Shown piece after piece: positions 41,707 through 49,776 of a stretch of 50,078 nt of DNA. The notes under the pieces were generated by a model. The model did no database searches and had not been told where the DNA came from. It was given only the letters and a program-made list of their open reading frames with translations. Every line of letters begins with the position of its first letter. The first letter of the stretch is position 1. The DNA comes from Clostridia bacterium. Its GTDB lineage: Bacteria; Bacillota; Clostridia; Oscillospirales; Acutalibacteraceae. The position numbers were made by a program, and so were the translations under genes. The DNA is taken from assembly GCA_017436815.1 (NCBI GenBank), contig JAFSCI010000043.1, forward strand, positions 1 to 50,078, given 5' to 3'.

Positions 41707-43596
41707 ATGAAAACAAAACTAACTCAGCTTTTATCCTTATTGCTGGCCTTGCTTGTTTTTTGCAGCATTTTCGCTTTACCCTCTTTTGCAGATACCGAAA
41801 AAAACGACATTACGGTTCTTTTCACTCACGATTTACACTCGCACTTTTTGCCCGGCACCGATGAAAACGGCAAGCAATACGGCGGCTATGCCCGCCTTGC
41901 GACTGCCATAAACGAGCAAAAGCAAAAGCACCCAAACGCCATTTTGGTTGACGGCGGTGATTTTTCTATGGGCTCGCTTTTCCAGACCGCCTTTGCTACT
42001 TCGGCAACGGAACTTAGACTAATGGGCGCTATGGGCTATGACGTTACCACCTTCGGTAATCACGAGTTCGACTATTTACCAAAGGGCCTTCTTGATATGC
42101 TATCGGCCGCAAAAAACAGCTCTGATGTATTGCCGCAAATAGTTATTGCAAACTATAAGCCAAAAGCAGACGATACCGCTATGCAAAACGCCTTTGACGA
42201 TTTTGGCGTTAAGGACTACACAGTAATAGAGCGTGGCGGGGTTTATTTTGCGATATTCGGTATGTTCGGTTTAGATTCTGATGACTGCGCGCCAAACTCT
42301 AATATGGAGTTTTTAGACCCCGTTACCACCGCGCAAAAAACCGTTGATGAGGCCATAAAATTTTGTAAAGATACCTACTCGGCAGAGCCGGTTGTAGTAT
42401 GCCTTTCGCACAGCGGTACAAGCGGCGGCGAGGGTGAAGACTACGAGCTTGCAAAGGCGGTAAACGGCATAGATATTATAGTATCGGGCCACACCCATAC
42501 AACACTTACCGAACCCATAAAGGTAAACAACACCTTTATAGTATCGGCAGGCGAATATGCTACAAATTTGGGTGTTATATCGCTTGCGCCAAATGCTGAT
42601 AGCAGTTTTGATTTAAAGGATTACAAGCTTATTCCCATTAACGACACCATAACACCTGATGAAAAAATTGCAAAGCTTATTGAGGACTACAAGAAAAACG
42701 TTGAACAAGATTATCTTGCGCAGTATTCTCTTAGCTTTGATGAAATTTTAACCACCAACCCTTACGAATTTGAAAGCGTTGATGACGTTTATGCCACCCA
42801 GCACGAATCTACACTTTGCAATATTTTCTCTGACGCTTACAAGTGGTCGGTAGAAAAGGCAACGGGTGAGAGTGTAGATATGGCTTTAACGGCAGCAGGT
42901 GTTATAAGAGATTCTCTGCCAAAGGGCGCCGTTTCGGTATCCGACGTATTCAGCGCAGCCTCCCTCGGTGTTGGCACAGAGGGCGAGCTGGTTGCAGTAT
43001 ACCTTACGGGCCGTGACCTTAAAAATGCATTAGAAGTCGATGCCTCGGTTCAGCCCATTATGAAGGCGGCTCAGCTGTTTTGCTCGGGTGTCGAGTACTC
43101 GTTCAACACAAGCCGTATGATATTTAATAAGGTCGATTACGCGCGTCTTCGCCGCAACGATGGAACTCTGGAAGAAATTGACGATGAAAAGCTTTATAAA
43201 ATCGTTACGGGTATGTACTGCGGACAAATGCTCGGCTCTGTAAAGGAAAAATCGTTCGGTCTTTTAGAAATTGTACCGCGTGATAAAAACGGCAATCCCA
43301 TAGAGTCAGAAGACCTTGTAAACTACGTTGTACGTGATAAAAACGGCACACCCTTAAAAGAGTGGTACGCAATTTCCGATTATCTTAAAAATATGGGAGA
43401 CAGTATAGATTCAAAATATGCCGCTCCCGATAACCGAAAGGTTGTATATTCCTCCCTTTCCCCTGCCGATTTAGTGCGCAACGCAAACAAATTCACTTTT
43501 ATTGTAATGGCGCTCATTGTAATTATAATTGCGGTAATTGTTGTAATAACTTTAGCCGTTGTAAGAAAAATTAAAAAGAAAAAGGCAGCAAAATAA
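41707..43596 (+). CDS. Cell-surface 5'-nucleotidase / metallophosphoesterase (UshA-like)
   Basis: 629 residues. Sec signal peptide (LLSLLLALLVFCSIFALPSFAD), N-terminal calcineurin-like phosphoesterase with THDLHSHFLP, DGGDFSMG, FGNHEFDY and SGHTHT metal ligands, then the C-terminal 5'-nucleotidase domain (STLCNIFSDAYK, TAAGVIRDS). A final helix (FIVMALIVIIIAVIVVITLA) and the RKIKKKKAAK tail anchor it to the membrane. It removes phosphate from extracellular nucleotides or other phosphoesters, probably to supply nucleosides and phosphate. Confidence 0.94.
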   Translation: MKTKLTQLLSLLLALLVFCSIFALPSFADTEKNDITVLFTHDLHSHFLPGTDENGKQYGGYARLATAINEQKQKHPNAILVDGGDFSMGSLFQTAFATSATELRLMGAMGYDVTTFGNHEFDYLPKGLLDMLSAAKNSSDVLPQIVIANYKPKADDTAMQNAFDDFGVKDYTVIERGGVYFAIFGMFGLDSDDCAPNSNMEFLDPVTTAQKTVDEAIKFCKDTYSAEPVVVCLSHSGTSGGEGEDYELAKAVNGIDIIVSGHTHTTLTEPIKVNNTFIVSAGEYATNLGVISLAPNADSSFDLKDYKLIPINDTITPDEKIAKLIEDYKKNVEQDYLAQYSLSFDEILTTNPYEFESVDDVYATQHESTLCNIFSDAYKWSVEKATGESVDMALTAAGVIRDSLPKGAVSVSDVFSAASLGVGTEGELVAVYLTGRDLKNALEVDASVQPIMKAAQLFCSGVEYSFNTSRMIFNKVDYARLRRNDGTLEEIDDEKLYKIVTGMYCGQMLGSVKEKSFGLLEIVPRDKNGNPIESEDLVNYVVRDKNGTPLKEWYAISDYLKNMGDSIDSKYAAPDNRKVVYSSLSPADLVRNANKFTFIVMALIVIIIAVIVVITLAVVRKIKKKKAAK

Positions 43597-43605
43597 ATAA
43601 TAAAG

Positions 43606-43642
43606 CATCTCTCGGGTACAATATACTCGGGAGATGTTTTTT
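43606..43642 (+). terminator. Hairpin with U tract between the nucleotidase and ferritin-like genes
   Basis: CATCTCTCGGGTA (43606-43618) pairs with TACTCGGGAGATG (43624-43636) with two G-U pairs, then TTTTTT (43637-43642). It is a terminator for the nucleotidase, and its right arm contains the GGGAG ribosome binding site of the next gene (ATG 43643). Confidence 0.7.
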
Positions 43643-44077
43643 ATGATTGAAAAAGATACCATAAAGCTGCTTCGTGAGTGCGATGCAGGTATAAAAATGG
43701 GCGTAAAGTCTATTGATGACGTTGTAGACAGAGTAAAGTCCGAAGAGTTCAGAAAACGACTTATTGACTGCAAAAAGGAGCACGAGGAATTAGACCGTGA
43801 TTTACAGTCAGCCCTCGAACGTTTCAAAGACGACGGCAAGGAGCCAAACCCTATGGCCAAAGGAATGTCTAAAATGAAGACCGAAATGAAAATGGCAATG
43901 GATGAATCCGATGCCACCATAGCCGATTTAATGACCGACGGCTGCAATATGGGCGTAAAATCTTTAAACCGCTATTTAAACCAGTACGAAGCGGCCGACG
44001 AGCACGCAAAAGACATTACCAAGCGACTTATAAACCTAGAAGAAAAGCTGGCAATAGATATACGAAAGTATTTATAA
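43643..44077 (+). CDS. DUF2383-like ferritin-fold helical protein
   Basis: 144 residues from ATG 43643 (GGGAG site). Four long amphipathic helices with regularly spaced acidic and His residues, DTIKLLRECDAGIKMGVKSI, CKKEHEELDRDLQSAL, MDESDATIADLMTDG, and YEAADEHAKDITKR, resembling DUF2383/ferritin-like proteins. These may bind metal or help in oxidative or envelope stress. The starting stem sequesters its ribosome binding site, so expression may be low or conditional. Confidence 0.6.
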   Translation: MIEKDTIKLLRECDAGIKMGVKSIDDVVDRVKSEEFRKRLIDCKKEHEELDRDLQSALERFKDDGKEPNPMAKGMSKMKTEMKMAMDESDATIADLMTDGCNMGVKSLNRYLNQYEAADEHAKDITKRLINLEEKLAIDIRKYL

Positions 44078-44081
44078 AACG

Positions 44082-44106
44082 AAACACCGCCATTACGGCG
44101 GTGTTT
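44082..44106. terminator. Terminator between the ferritin-like and glycosidase genes
   Basis: AAACACCGCC (44082-44091), loop ATTAC, GGCGGTGTTT (44097-44106), between convergent genes; the T tracts are short on both sides. Confidence 0.65.
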
Positions 44107-44113
44107 AATTTGT

Positions 44114-45895
44114 TTATTCTATTGATTCAAAATATTTTATTAAGGCCTCTCCCACAATGCCGCCCTCAAAGGCGCGGCACATATGTCCGTTAGGTACACA
44201 GCCGGGTCCGTAAAATTCCGACACCGTTGCGTACATTGATAAAAGATTGGTATTAAGTATTTGCTCGGCGGCCCTTTTTGCTTCGGTTTTATCACCAAGC
44301 TTTAGCATACAGTAAAGATACAGTCCCATACTGTGACCGCAAAAGCCCTGCATAGCTTCGGGGCAGTTGGGCAAAAAGCCGCTTTCCTTTATAAATTCCT
44401 TTGTTTTTGCAGCATCGTCAATTTCTCTGCCACCCTCAAGCCTTGCGCCTATCCAAAGCGGCAACAATAAATAATTAGGCAGGTTGCCGTTGTGATGAAT
44501 AAGCTTGCCGTCAACGAATTTTGCGCTCCAGATATGTGTGCCGTCTGCCTTTAAGAAAACTTCGTCTATTCTCTTACGAAGCTTATCGGTATGTTCGGAC
44601 CAATCTGTATTAGTTAAATCGGCATACCACTCTAAAGAGCACAGTGCCGCTGCGGCAGACGGGAACGAGAGTGATAAATGTTCCCAGTAATAGCCCTCTA
44701 CTACAAAGGTGCCATACTCCTCGCCGTCGTTATTGCAGCAATACTGCTCGGTTTCATCGCCGTTAAAGGATATTGTGTAGTCATGCTCTATAAGCCAGTT
44801 AAGCTGGGTTTCGGCCGCCCATTTAATTGAGGGCATTATTTGGTTTATAAGCGCCATATCACCCGTATTTTTAAGGTAATCACGCGCCATAAACATATAG
44901 TAAGCGGTAACCTCAGAGGCATCGTTAAAGAAGGAATGGCCAATAAAGGTATCAGACCCCATAGACCACCAGTTAGGAATAAAGCCTGCTTTTTCAAAAC
45001 GCGAATGTATGTTTTTTAGCAAAAGCGCTGCTTCTTGGTAATGGCGGGTCGCTATTAACATACGCATACCGCCGTGGGTATCACGCACGTAGGAGTTTGC
45101 ATATTTTCTGATGCCCGCAATCATACCGCCGTCACGGTTCTGTTGCATTTTTACCGAGAGCAAAATTGACTCTACGGCATCGGCATAGCGCTTATTTTCT
45201 ATTTTAGGCATATAACCTTTACTAAACCAGTTTTGCCAAAACATAAAGGTATCATCAAGGTATTTTTCAGGGTCAATATTTATAATTTCGGGTTGCTCAT
45301 AGCTAAAGCTAAAAATAAGTGCTCCGCCGCCGTTTTTGAGTGTAGTTGTCACACAAAACTCGCCGTTTTGCCCGCTGCAAACACTTTCTTCATTAAAATA
45401 TATACTGCAAAATCTGTCCTGCCAGTTTAGTGTTTCTCTGTTTCCAAAGCAGTATTTATCGGTATCCTTTTTTATACACAAAGCGCCGTTTAGTATAGTC
45501 TGCTCGCTTTCATCGGGAACAATTTTTGCGGTAATTTTTGCGTTATTTAATGTATCGGAATAAATATATCTTACAGCCAGACAGGTGTTATTGGGCGCGA
45601 AATCCCAAACGTAGATTTTGTGATTATTTAGGTTTGCCGCGCCAAAAAACACGCCGCTTTTTCTGATTCGGCGCATATTGAATTCAAGGGGTATATCCTC
45701 GCCGTTTATATTTACAAAAAGCTTAATACTGCTTACATAGTTGGGGCTTGTATAATCGGGTCCTATTAAAAATGTCCATTCGCCCTCACGCGTAGCAGAT
45801 GCGCCTACAACGTTATTGCCGAAAAAATAGGCATCTTTTGCGCTGTTGTGATACTCCACCTGCTCATTTAAGGAATATTCTATAAGGCTTTTCAT
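44114..45895 (-). CDS. Six-hairpin glycosidase-like enzyme (GH15/GH78-like fold)
   Basis: 593 residues. An N-terminal beta-sandwich of about 210 residues precedes an alpha/alpha-barrel (VESILLSVKMQQNRDGGMIA, SYVRDTHGGMRMLI, GFIPNWWSMG, TYYMFMARDYL-like helices, GFLPNCPEAMQGFCGHSMG). The pattern fits glucoamylase, debranching or rhamnosidase-type six-hairpin enzymes; catalytic acids cannot be assigned by eye. No signal peptide, so it probably acts on imported oligosaccharides. Single gene with its own promoter; ribosome site GGGGGG. Substrate unknown. Confidence 0.72.
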   Translation of the reverse strand: MKSLIEYSLNEQVEYHNSAKDAYFFGNNVVGASATREGEWTFLIGPDYTSPNYVSSIKLFVNINGEDIPLEFNMRRIRKSGVFFGAANLNNHKIYVWDFAPNNTCLAVRYIYSDTLNNAKITAKIVPDESEQTILNGALCIKKDTDKYCFGNRETLNWQDRFCSIYFNEESVCSGQNGEFCVTTTLKNGGGALIFSFSYEQPEIINIDPEKYLDDTFMFWQNWFSKGYMPKIENKRYADAVESILLSVKMQQNRDGGMIAGIRKYANSYVRDTHGGMRMLIATRHYQEAALLLKNIHSRFEKAGFIPNWWSMGSDTFIGHSFFNDASEVTAYYMFMARDYLKNTGDMALINQIMPSIKWAAETQLNWLIEHDYTISFNGDETEQYCCNNDGEEYGTFVVEGYYWEHLSLSFPSAAAALCSLEWYADLTNTDWSEHTDKLRKRIDEVFLKADGTHIWSAKFVDGKLIHHNGNLPNYLLLPLWIGARLEGGREIDDAAKTKEFIKESGFLPNCPEAMQGFCGHSMGLYLYCMLKLGDKTEAKRAAEQILNTNLLSMYATVSEFYGPGCVPNGHMCRAFEGGIVGEALIKYFESIE

Positions 45896-45917
45896 ACGAA
45901 CGCCCCCCTTTTAAAAA

Positions 45918-45946
45918 ATTATACAATTAAAAAAAGTTTTGGTCAA
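45918..45946 (-). promoter_or_regulatory. Promoter of the six-hairpin glycosidase gene
   Basis: Minus strand TTGACC (45941-45946), 17-base spacer, TATAAT (45918-45923), a near-consensus sigma-A promoter. Confidence 0.8.
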
Positions 45947-45972
45947 CAATATAAAATCTACTTTTTGGATAC

Positions 45973-46000
45973 TTGAAAAATATTGCAAATCAAATATAAT
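45973..46000 (+). promoter_or_regulatory. Promoter of the TtcA-like gene
   Basis: TTGAAA (45973-45978), 16-base spacer, TATAAT (45995-46000); ATG 46029 follows with CAGGAGA. Confidence 0.75.
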
Positions 46001-46028
46001 ATATTTGTATAACATTCAGGAGAAAATT

Positions 46029-46850
46029 ATGGAACGTTACAAAGAAATTGAACGCAGTATAATAAAGACCTTCCGCAAGCCCATCTGGAATAACTTTGTG
46101 GGAGCAGTACAGGAATACTCCTTAATAAACGAGGGCGATGTAATAGCCGTTTGTATTTCGGGTGGCAAGGACAGTATGATTCTTGCAAAATGCATCGAGC
46201 AGTTAGCAAGGCACAGTTCTGTTGAATTTACCGCAAAATACATAGTTATGGACCCCGGCTATGCGCCCGAAAATCTGGCTTTAATAAAGGAAAATTTAAA
46301 AACTCTTAATATAGACGCCGAAATTTTCAACAGCAATATTTTTGACGTTACCTTTACCGCGGGCGGCTCGCCCTGTTATTTGTGCGCGAGAATGCGCAGA
46401 GGCTGTCTTTACAGCAAGGCCAAAGAGCTCGGCTGCAATAAAATTGCGCTCGGTCACCACTTTGACGATATGATAGAAACTCTGCTTATGAGTATGATGT
46501 ACTCGGCCGAAATAAAAACCATGATGCCCAAGCTAAAGTCCACTAATTTTGAGGGCTTAGAGCTTATCAGGCCGCTTTATAAGGTAAAAGAACAGGACAT
46601 TATTCGTTGGGCAAATTATAACTCTCTGACCTTTTTACAGTGCGCCTGCAAATTTACCAAAGACAGTGAGCACCACGAGGATTTATCTAAGCGCAAAGAG
46701 ATAAAGCAGCTTATTAAAGATTTAAAAAAGGTCAATCCCGACGTTGATAAAAATCTGTTCAAAAGTATTCACAACGTAAATCTGTCAACCATTGTCGGTT
46801 GGCGTGAGGGTGACAACAAAGAATCCCACCTGTTTACCGAAAATTATTAA
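46029..46850 (+). CDS. TtcA-like tRNA 2-thiolation protein (PP-loop ATPase)
   Basis: 273 residues from ATG 46029, chosen for CAGGAGA upstream; the frame extends 30 codons further but through the promoter. PP-loop motif VCISGGKDSMILA, a CxxC pair (CYLCARMRRG), and GHHFDDMIETLLMSMMYSAEI are typical of TtcA, which uses an iron-sulfur cluster to thiolate cytidine 32 of tRNA. The C-terminal part has a further Cys (CACKFT). Paralogous TtcA-like proteins in Clostridia may have other substrates, so the exact tRNA target is not certain. Confidence 0.88.
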   Translation: MERYKEIERSIIKTFRKPIWNNFVGAVQEYSLINEGDVIAVCISGGKDSMILAKCIEQLARHSSVEFTAKYIVMDPGYAPENLALIKENLKTLNIDAEIFNSNIFDVTFTAGGSPCYLCARMRRGCLYSKAKELGCNKIALGHHFDDMIETLLMSMMYSAEIKTMMPKLKSTNFEGLELIRPLYKVKEQDIIRWANYNSLTFLQCACKFTKDSEHHEDLSKRKEIKQLIKDLKKVNPDVDKNLFKSIHNVNLSTIVGWREGDNKESHLFTENY

Positions 46851-46852
46851 AA

Positions 46853-46884
46853 GGGCAAGTCTTGCGACTTGCCCCTTTGTTTTT
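46853..46884. terminator. Terminator after the TtcA-like gene
   Basis: GGGCAAGT (46853-46860) / ACTTGCCC (46867-46874) followed by a long T-rich tract, between convergent genes. Confidence 0.8.
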
Positions 46885-47388
46885 TTATTTTTTGTTTATT
46901 TGTATTTGTTTTGTTATGAACGGAACGACCTGATCTAATTCAATATCAAGCACGAAGGCGAATTCTTCGTACAATAGCTTCTCTGCGCTGTCCATTGCTT
47001 TCTGGTCGGCAATATGTAGCTTTTTACCGCTCTTTTGCTGCTCCTCGCGCTTTAAATAAAGCGTTCTTACCAGCGCTACAAGTTCGGCTCTGTCGCCTTT
47101 TTTGATAAGCTCAGAAAATTTTTCCTTGCGCTCAGCTTCGTTTTCTATCCACAAACTATCGGTACTCTCAATAGAATTTATAAGCTCGTAAACCTGCTCG
47201 GCCGATAAAATTTTGCGCATTTTATTTTCGCTTTTTCCAACCGGCGCAAAAATTACGGAATGTTTATCGTAAATAGGGCGAATAACATAATACTGCATAG
47301 ATACGCCTTTAAAATTTTCGGTTTTAATGTCGTCTATTACGCAAGCACCGGTTGTGCCGTAAATAATATTGTCGGTTATTTTGAACAT
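46885..47388 (-). CDS. CarD/CdnL-family RNA polymerase-binding regulator
   Basis: 167 residues, the normal size. The N-terminal RNA polymerase-interacting Tudor-like domain (FKITDNIIYGTTGACVIDDI, QYYVIRPIYDKHSVIFAPV) is followed by the helical DNA-binding half (ELVALVRTLYLKREEQQKSG, EFAFVLDIELDQV). It binds RNA polymerase beta and stabilises open complexes at promoters. Divergent from the sugar isomerase gene, with two palindromes between them. Confidence 0.93.
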   Translation of the reverse strand: MFKITDNIIYGTTGACVIDDIKTENFKGVSMQYYVIRPIYDKHSVIFAPVGKSENKMRKILSAEQVYELINSIESTDSLWIENEAERKEKFSELIKKGDRAELVALVRTLYLKREEQQKSGKKLHIADQKAMDSAEKLLYEEFAFVLDIELDQVVPFITKQIQINKK

Positions 47389-47446
47389 TTTTTCGCCCCC
47401 AAAACTTAGGGCAACGAGAGTCCAACCTGCTACCCTTCTTAATATA

Positions 47447-47476
47447 ATTTTAACACAAAATTCATTTAATTGTCAT
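47447..47476 (-). promoter_or_regulatory. Possible promoter of the CarD gene
   Basis: Minus strand ATGACA (47471-47476), 18 bases, TAAAAT (47447-47452). The -35 is one arm of the TTGTCAT/ATGACAA inverted repeat (47470-47491). Confidence 0.4.
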
Positions 47477-47528
47477 ACATCAAAATGACAAAAATGCTGC
47501 TATTATTTTTGTGAAAATCACAAAAATA
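47470..47528. repeat. Two adjacent palindromes between carD and the TIM-barrel gene
   Basis: TTGTCAT (47470-47476) / ATGACAA (47485-47491) and TATTTTTGTG (47504-47513) / CACAAAAATA (47519-47528), placed between divergent promoters; likely operator sites or a hairpin. Confidence 0.5.
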
Positions 47529-47539
47529 GCCAAATAACA

Positions 47540-47567
47540 TTGACTTAGCGGTATTTTGTGCTATATT
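47540..47567 (+). promoter_or_regulatory. Promoter of the sugar isomerase-like gene
   Basis: TTGACT (47540-47545), 16-base spacer ending TGC, TATATT (47562-47567), an extended -10. Confidence 0.65.
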
Positions 47568-47598
47568 TTAAGTATATTTGTATTTGGAGGCGTGTTTT

Positions 47599-48468
47599 AT
47601 GTACACATCTACTTCTATTGAATTTGTTACCGCAAGGAAAATGACACATAACGAGGGCATAAAGCTTGTAAAGGATGCCGGCTTTACCGCTTACGATATG
47701 TCGTTTACCGATATGCTTTTTTCTGACCACAGCCGTTTTGACGATGATGATTATTTAGAGTATGCAAAATCGGTAAGAGAGTATGCCGACAGTATAGGTA
47801 TTGTCTGCAACCAGGCCCATGCGCCTTTCCATTCAAGCACGGGCCAAGCGGAAAAAGACGCCGTTATTTACAAAAAAATAGTCCGCTCTATAGAGTGCGC
47901 CGCTATTTTAGGCGCAAAAAACATAGTTGTTCACCCAAAACAGCACCTAAGATATTTAGGTCACGAGCAGGTCTTAAAAGAATTAAATCTTGAATTTTAT
48001 TCCGAACTTGCCAAAGTAGCCGAAAAGTGCGGAATTTGTGTTGCGGCTGAAAATATGTGGCAGACCGAGAACAACAGAATCTGGCACAGCACCTGCTCGA
48101 AACCAAGCGAATTTTGCGAATACATAGATATGGTAAACCATAAAAATATAGTCGCTTGTCTTGATATTGGTCACGTGTCTTTAGTAGATGAAGATATCCC
48201 CGATTTTATAAGAGCGCTCGGAAAAGACAGACTAAAGTGCCTGCACGTGCACGACACAAACCTTGTAGAAGACTCCCACACCCTGCCCTTTTACGGCAAA
48301 ATAGATTACAATGCCGTATGCGAGGCTTTAAAGGAAATTGGCTACTGCGGTGACATTACTTTAGAAGCCAACAGCTTTATAAACAAGCTTCCGCTCTCTA
48401 TTTTACCGTCTGGTCTTAAGGTTATGGCCGAGGTTGCCGACTACATAAGACAAAAGGTTGAAGGATAG
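47599..48468 (+). CDS. Sugar phosphate isomerase/epimerase-like TIM barrel (AP endonuclease 2 fold)
   Basis: 289 residues from ATG 47599, behind GGAGG; the frame begins 7 codons earlier with TTG. Barrel strands and metal ligands are visible: NQAHAPFH, KNIVVHPKQH, CVAAENMW (Glu), CLDIGHVSLV (Asp, His), LHVHDT and ITLEANSF (Glu). These are the residues of the xylose isomerase-like/AP_endonuc_2 family. Role likely in sugar or polyol interconversion; endonuclease IV itself would have a different set. Substrate unknown. Confidence 0.88.
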   Translation: MYTSTSIEFVTARKMTHNEGIKLVKDAGFTAYDMSFTDMLFSDHSRFDDDDYLEYAKSVREYADSIGIVCNQAHAPFHSSTGQAEKDAVIYKKIVRSIECAAILGAKNIVVHPKQHLRYLGHEQVLKELNLEFYSELAKVAEKCGICVAAENMWQTENNRIWHSTCSKPSEFCEYIDMVNHKNIVACLDIGHVSLVDEDIPDFIRALGKDRLKCLHVHDTNLVEDSHTLPFYGKIDYNAVCEALKEIGYCGDITLEANSFINKLPLSILPSGLKVMAEVADYIRQKVEG

Positions 48469-48494
48469 TGTAACGGGTCAGACTCTTGTTACAC
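48468..48494 (+). terminator. First hairpin after the TIM-barrel gene
   Basis: GTGTAAC (48468-48474) / GTTACAC (48488-48494), starting at the stop codon; a weak stem compared with the next one. Confidence 0.4.
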
Positions 48495-48499
48495 TGCAA

Positions 48500-48533
48500 A
48501 AAAGCCTGACGTGTTTTAGCACGTCAGGCTTTT
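48500..48533. terminator. Strong terminator between the TIM-barrel gene and acpP
   Basis: AAAAGCCTGACGTG (48500-48513), loop TTTTAG, CACGTCAGGCTTTT (48520-48533); bidirectional between convergent genes. Confidence 0.9.
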
Positions 48534-48548
48534 AACATTGTTATTCAA

Positions 48549-48776
48549 TTATTGCTTATCCTGAATATAGTCTACTATATCGCCTACTGTCTGCAGGTTA
48601 GCAGCTTCTTCATCAGAAATTTCAATGCCGTATTCATCTTCCAATGCCATAAGCATTTCTACAATATCAATACTGTCAGCATTTAAGTCGTCAATAATTT
48701 TAGTATCGGTTGTTATATCGTTTTCATCTACGTCTAACTGTTCAACCAACATTTTCTTTACTTGTTCAAAAATCAT
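48549..48776 (-). CDS. acpP: Acyl carrier protein (primary fatty acid synthesis type)
   Basis: 75 residues, acidic four-helix ACP with the canonical attachment motif DLNADSIDIVEM, Ser 35-37 region. AAGGAGA precedes ATG 48776. It is the general ACP of type II fatty acid synthesis and the acyl donor or acceptor for PlsX. It is encoded away from fab genes here, divergent from aroE. It is distinct from the cluster ACP at 17004. Confidence 0.96.
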   Translation of the reverse strand: MIFEQVKKMLVEQLDVDENDITTDTKIIDDLNADSIDIVEMLMALEDEYGIEISDEEAANLQTVGDIVDYIQDKQ

Positions 48777-48818
48777 AATAATCTCCTTTAGTTTAAAGTG
48801 CGCTCGGCACCAAAATAA

Positions 48819-48841
48819 AATATAGACATACGGTCGTACGT
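48819..48841 (-). promoter_or_regulatory. acpP promoter region with a palindrome in the spacer
   Basis: Minus-strand -10 TATATT (48819-48824) preceded by the inverted repeat ACATACG-GT-CGTACGT (48826-48841, one mismatch) where the -35/-10 spacer would be. An operator for a fatty-acid repressor is plausible; it does not match the FapR or FabT consensus I know. Confidence 0.35.
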
Positions 48842-48868
48842 GTGATAAAATATGCTATGTATTATTCT

Positions 48869-48896
48869 TTGCAAAACCGTCTCTTTTACTTATAAT
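48869..48896 (+). promoter_or_regulatory. Promoter of aroE-aroK
   Basis: TTGCAA (48869-48874), 16-base spacer, TATAAT (48891-48896), 58 bases before the aroE ATG. Confidence 0.65.
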
Positions 48897-48953
48897 ATTT
48901 ACTCAGCTGCGGTTTGTCAATACTTTTTTTATTTTTGAGGTTGGACTGATTTT

Positions 48954-49775
48954 ATGAAATGTTGTGTTATAGGCCACCCGATAGGCCATTCGTTATCGCC
49001 CTTTATACACAGTGAGTTGTTTAAAATATCGGGTCGTGATTCTTCGTATATCACCCTTGATATTGCTCCCGAAGAGTTAAAGGAAAAAACAGATTTTTTA
49101 AAGACCTTTGACTGCATAAACGTAACAATTCCGCACAAACGCGCAATAATGGAGTTTACCGATGTATTAGACCCAACCGCAAAGCAAATAGGCGCAGTAA
49201 ACGTAATTAAAAACGAAAACGGCACTCTTTACGGTTACAATACCGACGGCTACGGCTTTTCTAAGGCTTTAGAAGCCGAAAATATCGCTCTTAAAGGCAA
49301 GGTACTGCTTTTGGGCTACGGCGGTGTTGCTCTGGCTATGGCGCATCAAGCACTACAAAAGGGTTGCTCGCTTACGGTAGGAACAAATGATTTAACCTCT
49401 AAAAGAGCAATTGATTTTTGCCAATCGTTCAAAAACGAGTACCACTGTGATATTAATATGGAGCTTATCGAAAAAATAGACTCCGATTTCGATTTAATCG
49501 TAAACGCCACTCCGGTGGGCATGTACCCAAAGTGTGATGATTGCATTTTAAAGGATCATCAGATTGCACGCGCAAAGGCCGTATACGATGCAGTTTACAA
49601 CCCCGTAGACACTACTCTTATCAAAAAGGCCGCAGCGCTTAAGGTAAAGGCGCTTAGCGGTATGAGTATGCTGGTTTGGCAGGCAGCCCGTGCGCACGAT
49701 ATCTGGTATGGCGGGCAATTTAGCACCGAGCAAATAAACACCATATGCAAAAAGGCTGAGGAGAAATTAAAATAA
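48954..49775 (+). CDS. aroE: Shikimate dehydrogenase AroE
   Basis: 273 residues, usual length. It reduces 3-dehydroshikimate to shikimate with NADPH. Substrate site GHPIGHSLSPFIH (Ser pair), catalytic Lys and Asn in CINVTIPHKRAIM, Asp in YNTDGYGF, cofactor loop LLLGYGGVALAMA, and VNATPVGMYP. It starts behind GAGG in a T-rich leader and is one base upstream of aroK. Identification is firm. Confidence 0.97.
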   Translation: MKCCVIGHPIGHSLSPFIHSELFKISGRDSSYITLDIAPEELKEKTDFLKTFDCINVTIPHKRAIMEFTDVLDPTAKQIGAVNVIKNENGTLYGYNTDGYGFSKALEAENIALKGKVLLLGYGGVALAMAHQALQKGCSLTVGTNDLTSKRAIDFCQSFKNEYHCDINMELIEKIDSDFDLIVNATPVGMYPKCDDCILKDHQIARAKAVYDAVYNPVDTTLIKKAAALKVKALSGMSMLVWQAARAHDIWYGGQFSTEQINTICKKAEEKLK

Positions 49776-49776
49776 A

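Noticed and set aside
47599..48468. Endonuclease IV (nfo) DNA repair enzyme
   Set aside because: It shares the AP_endonuc_2 fold but lacks the nine-ligand trinuclear zinc pattern I expect for endonuclease IV.
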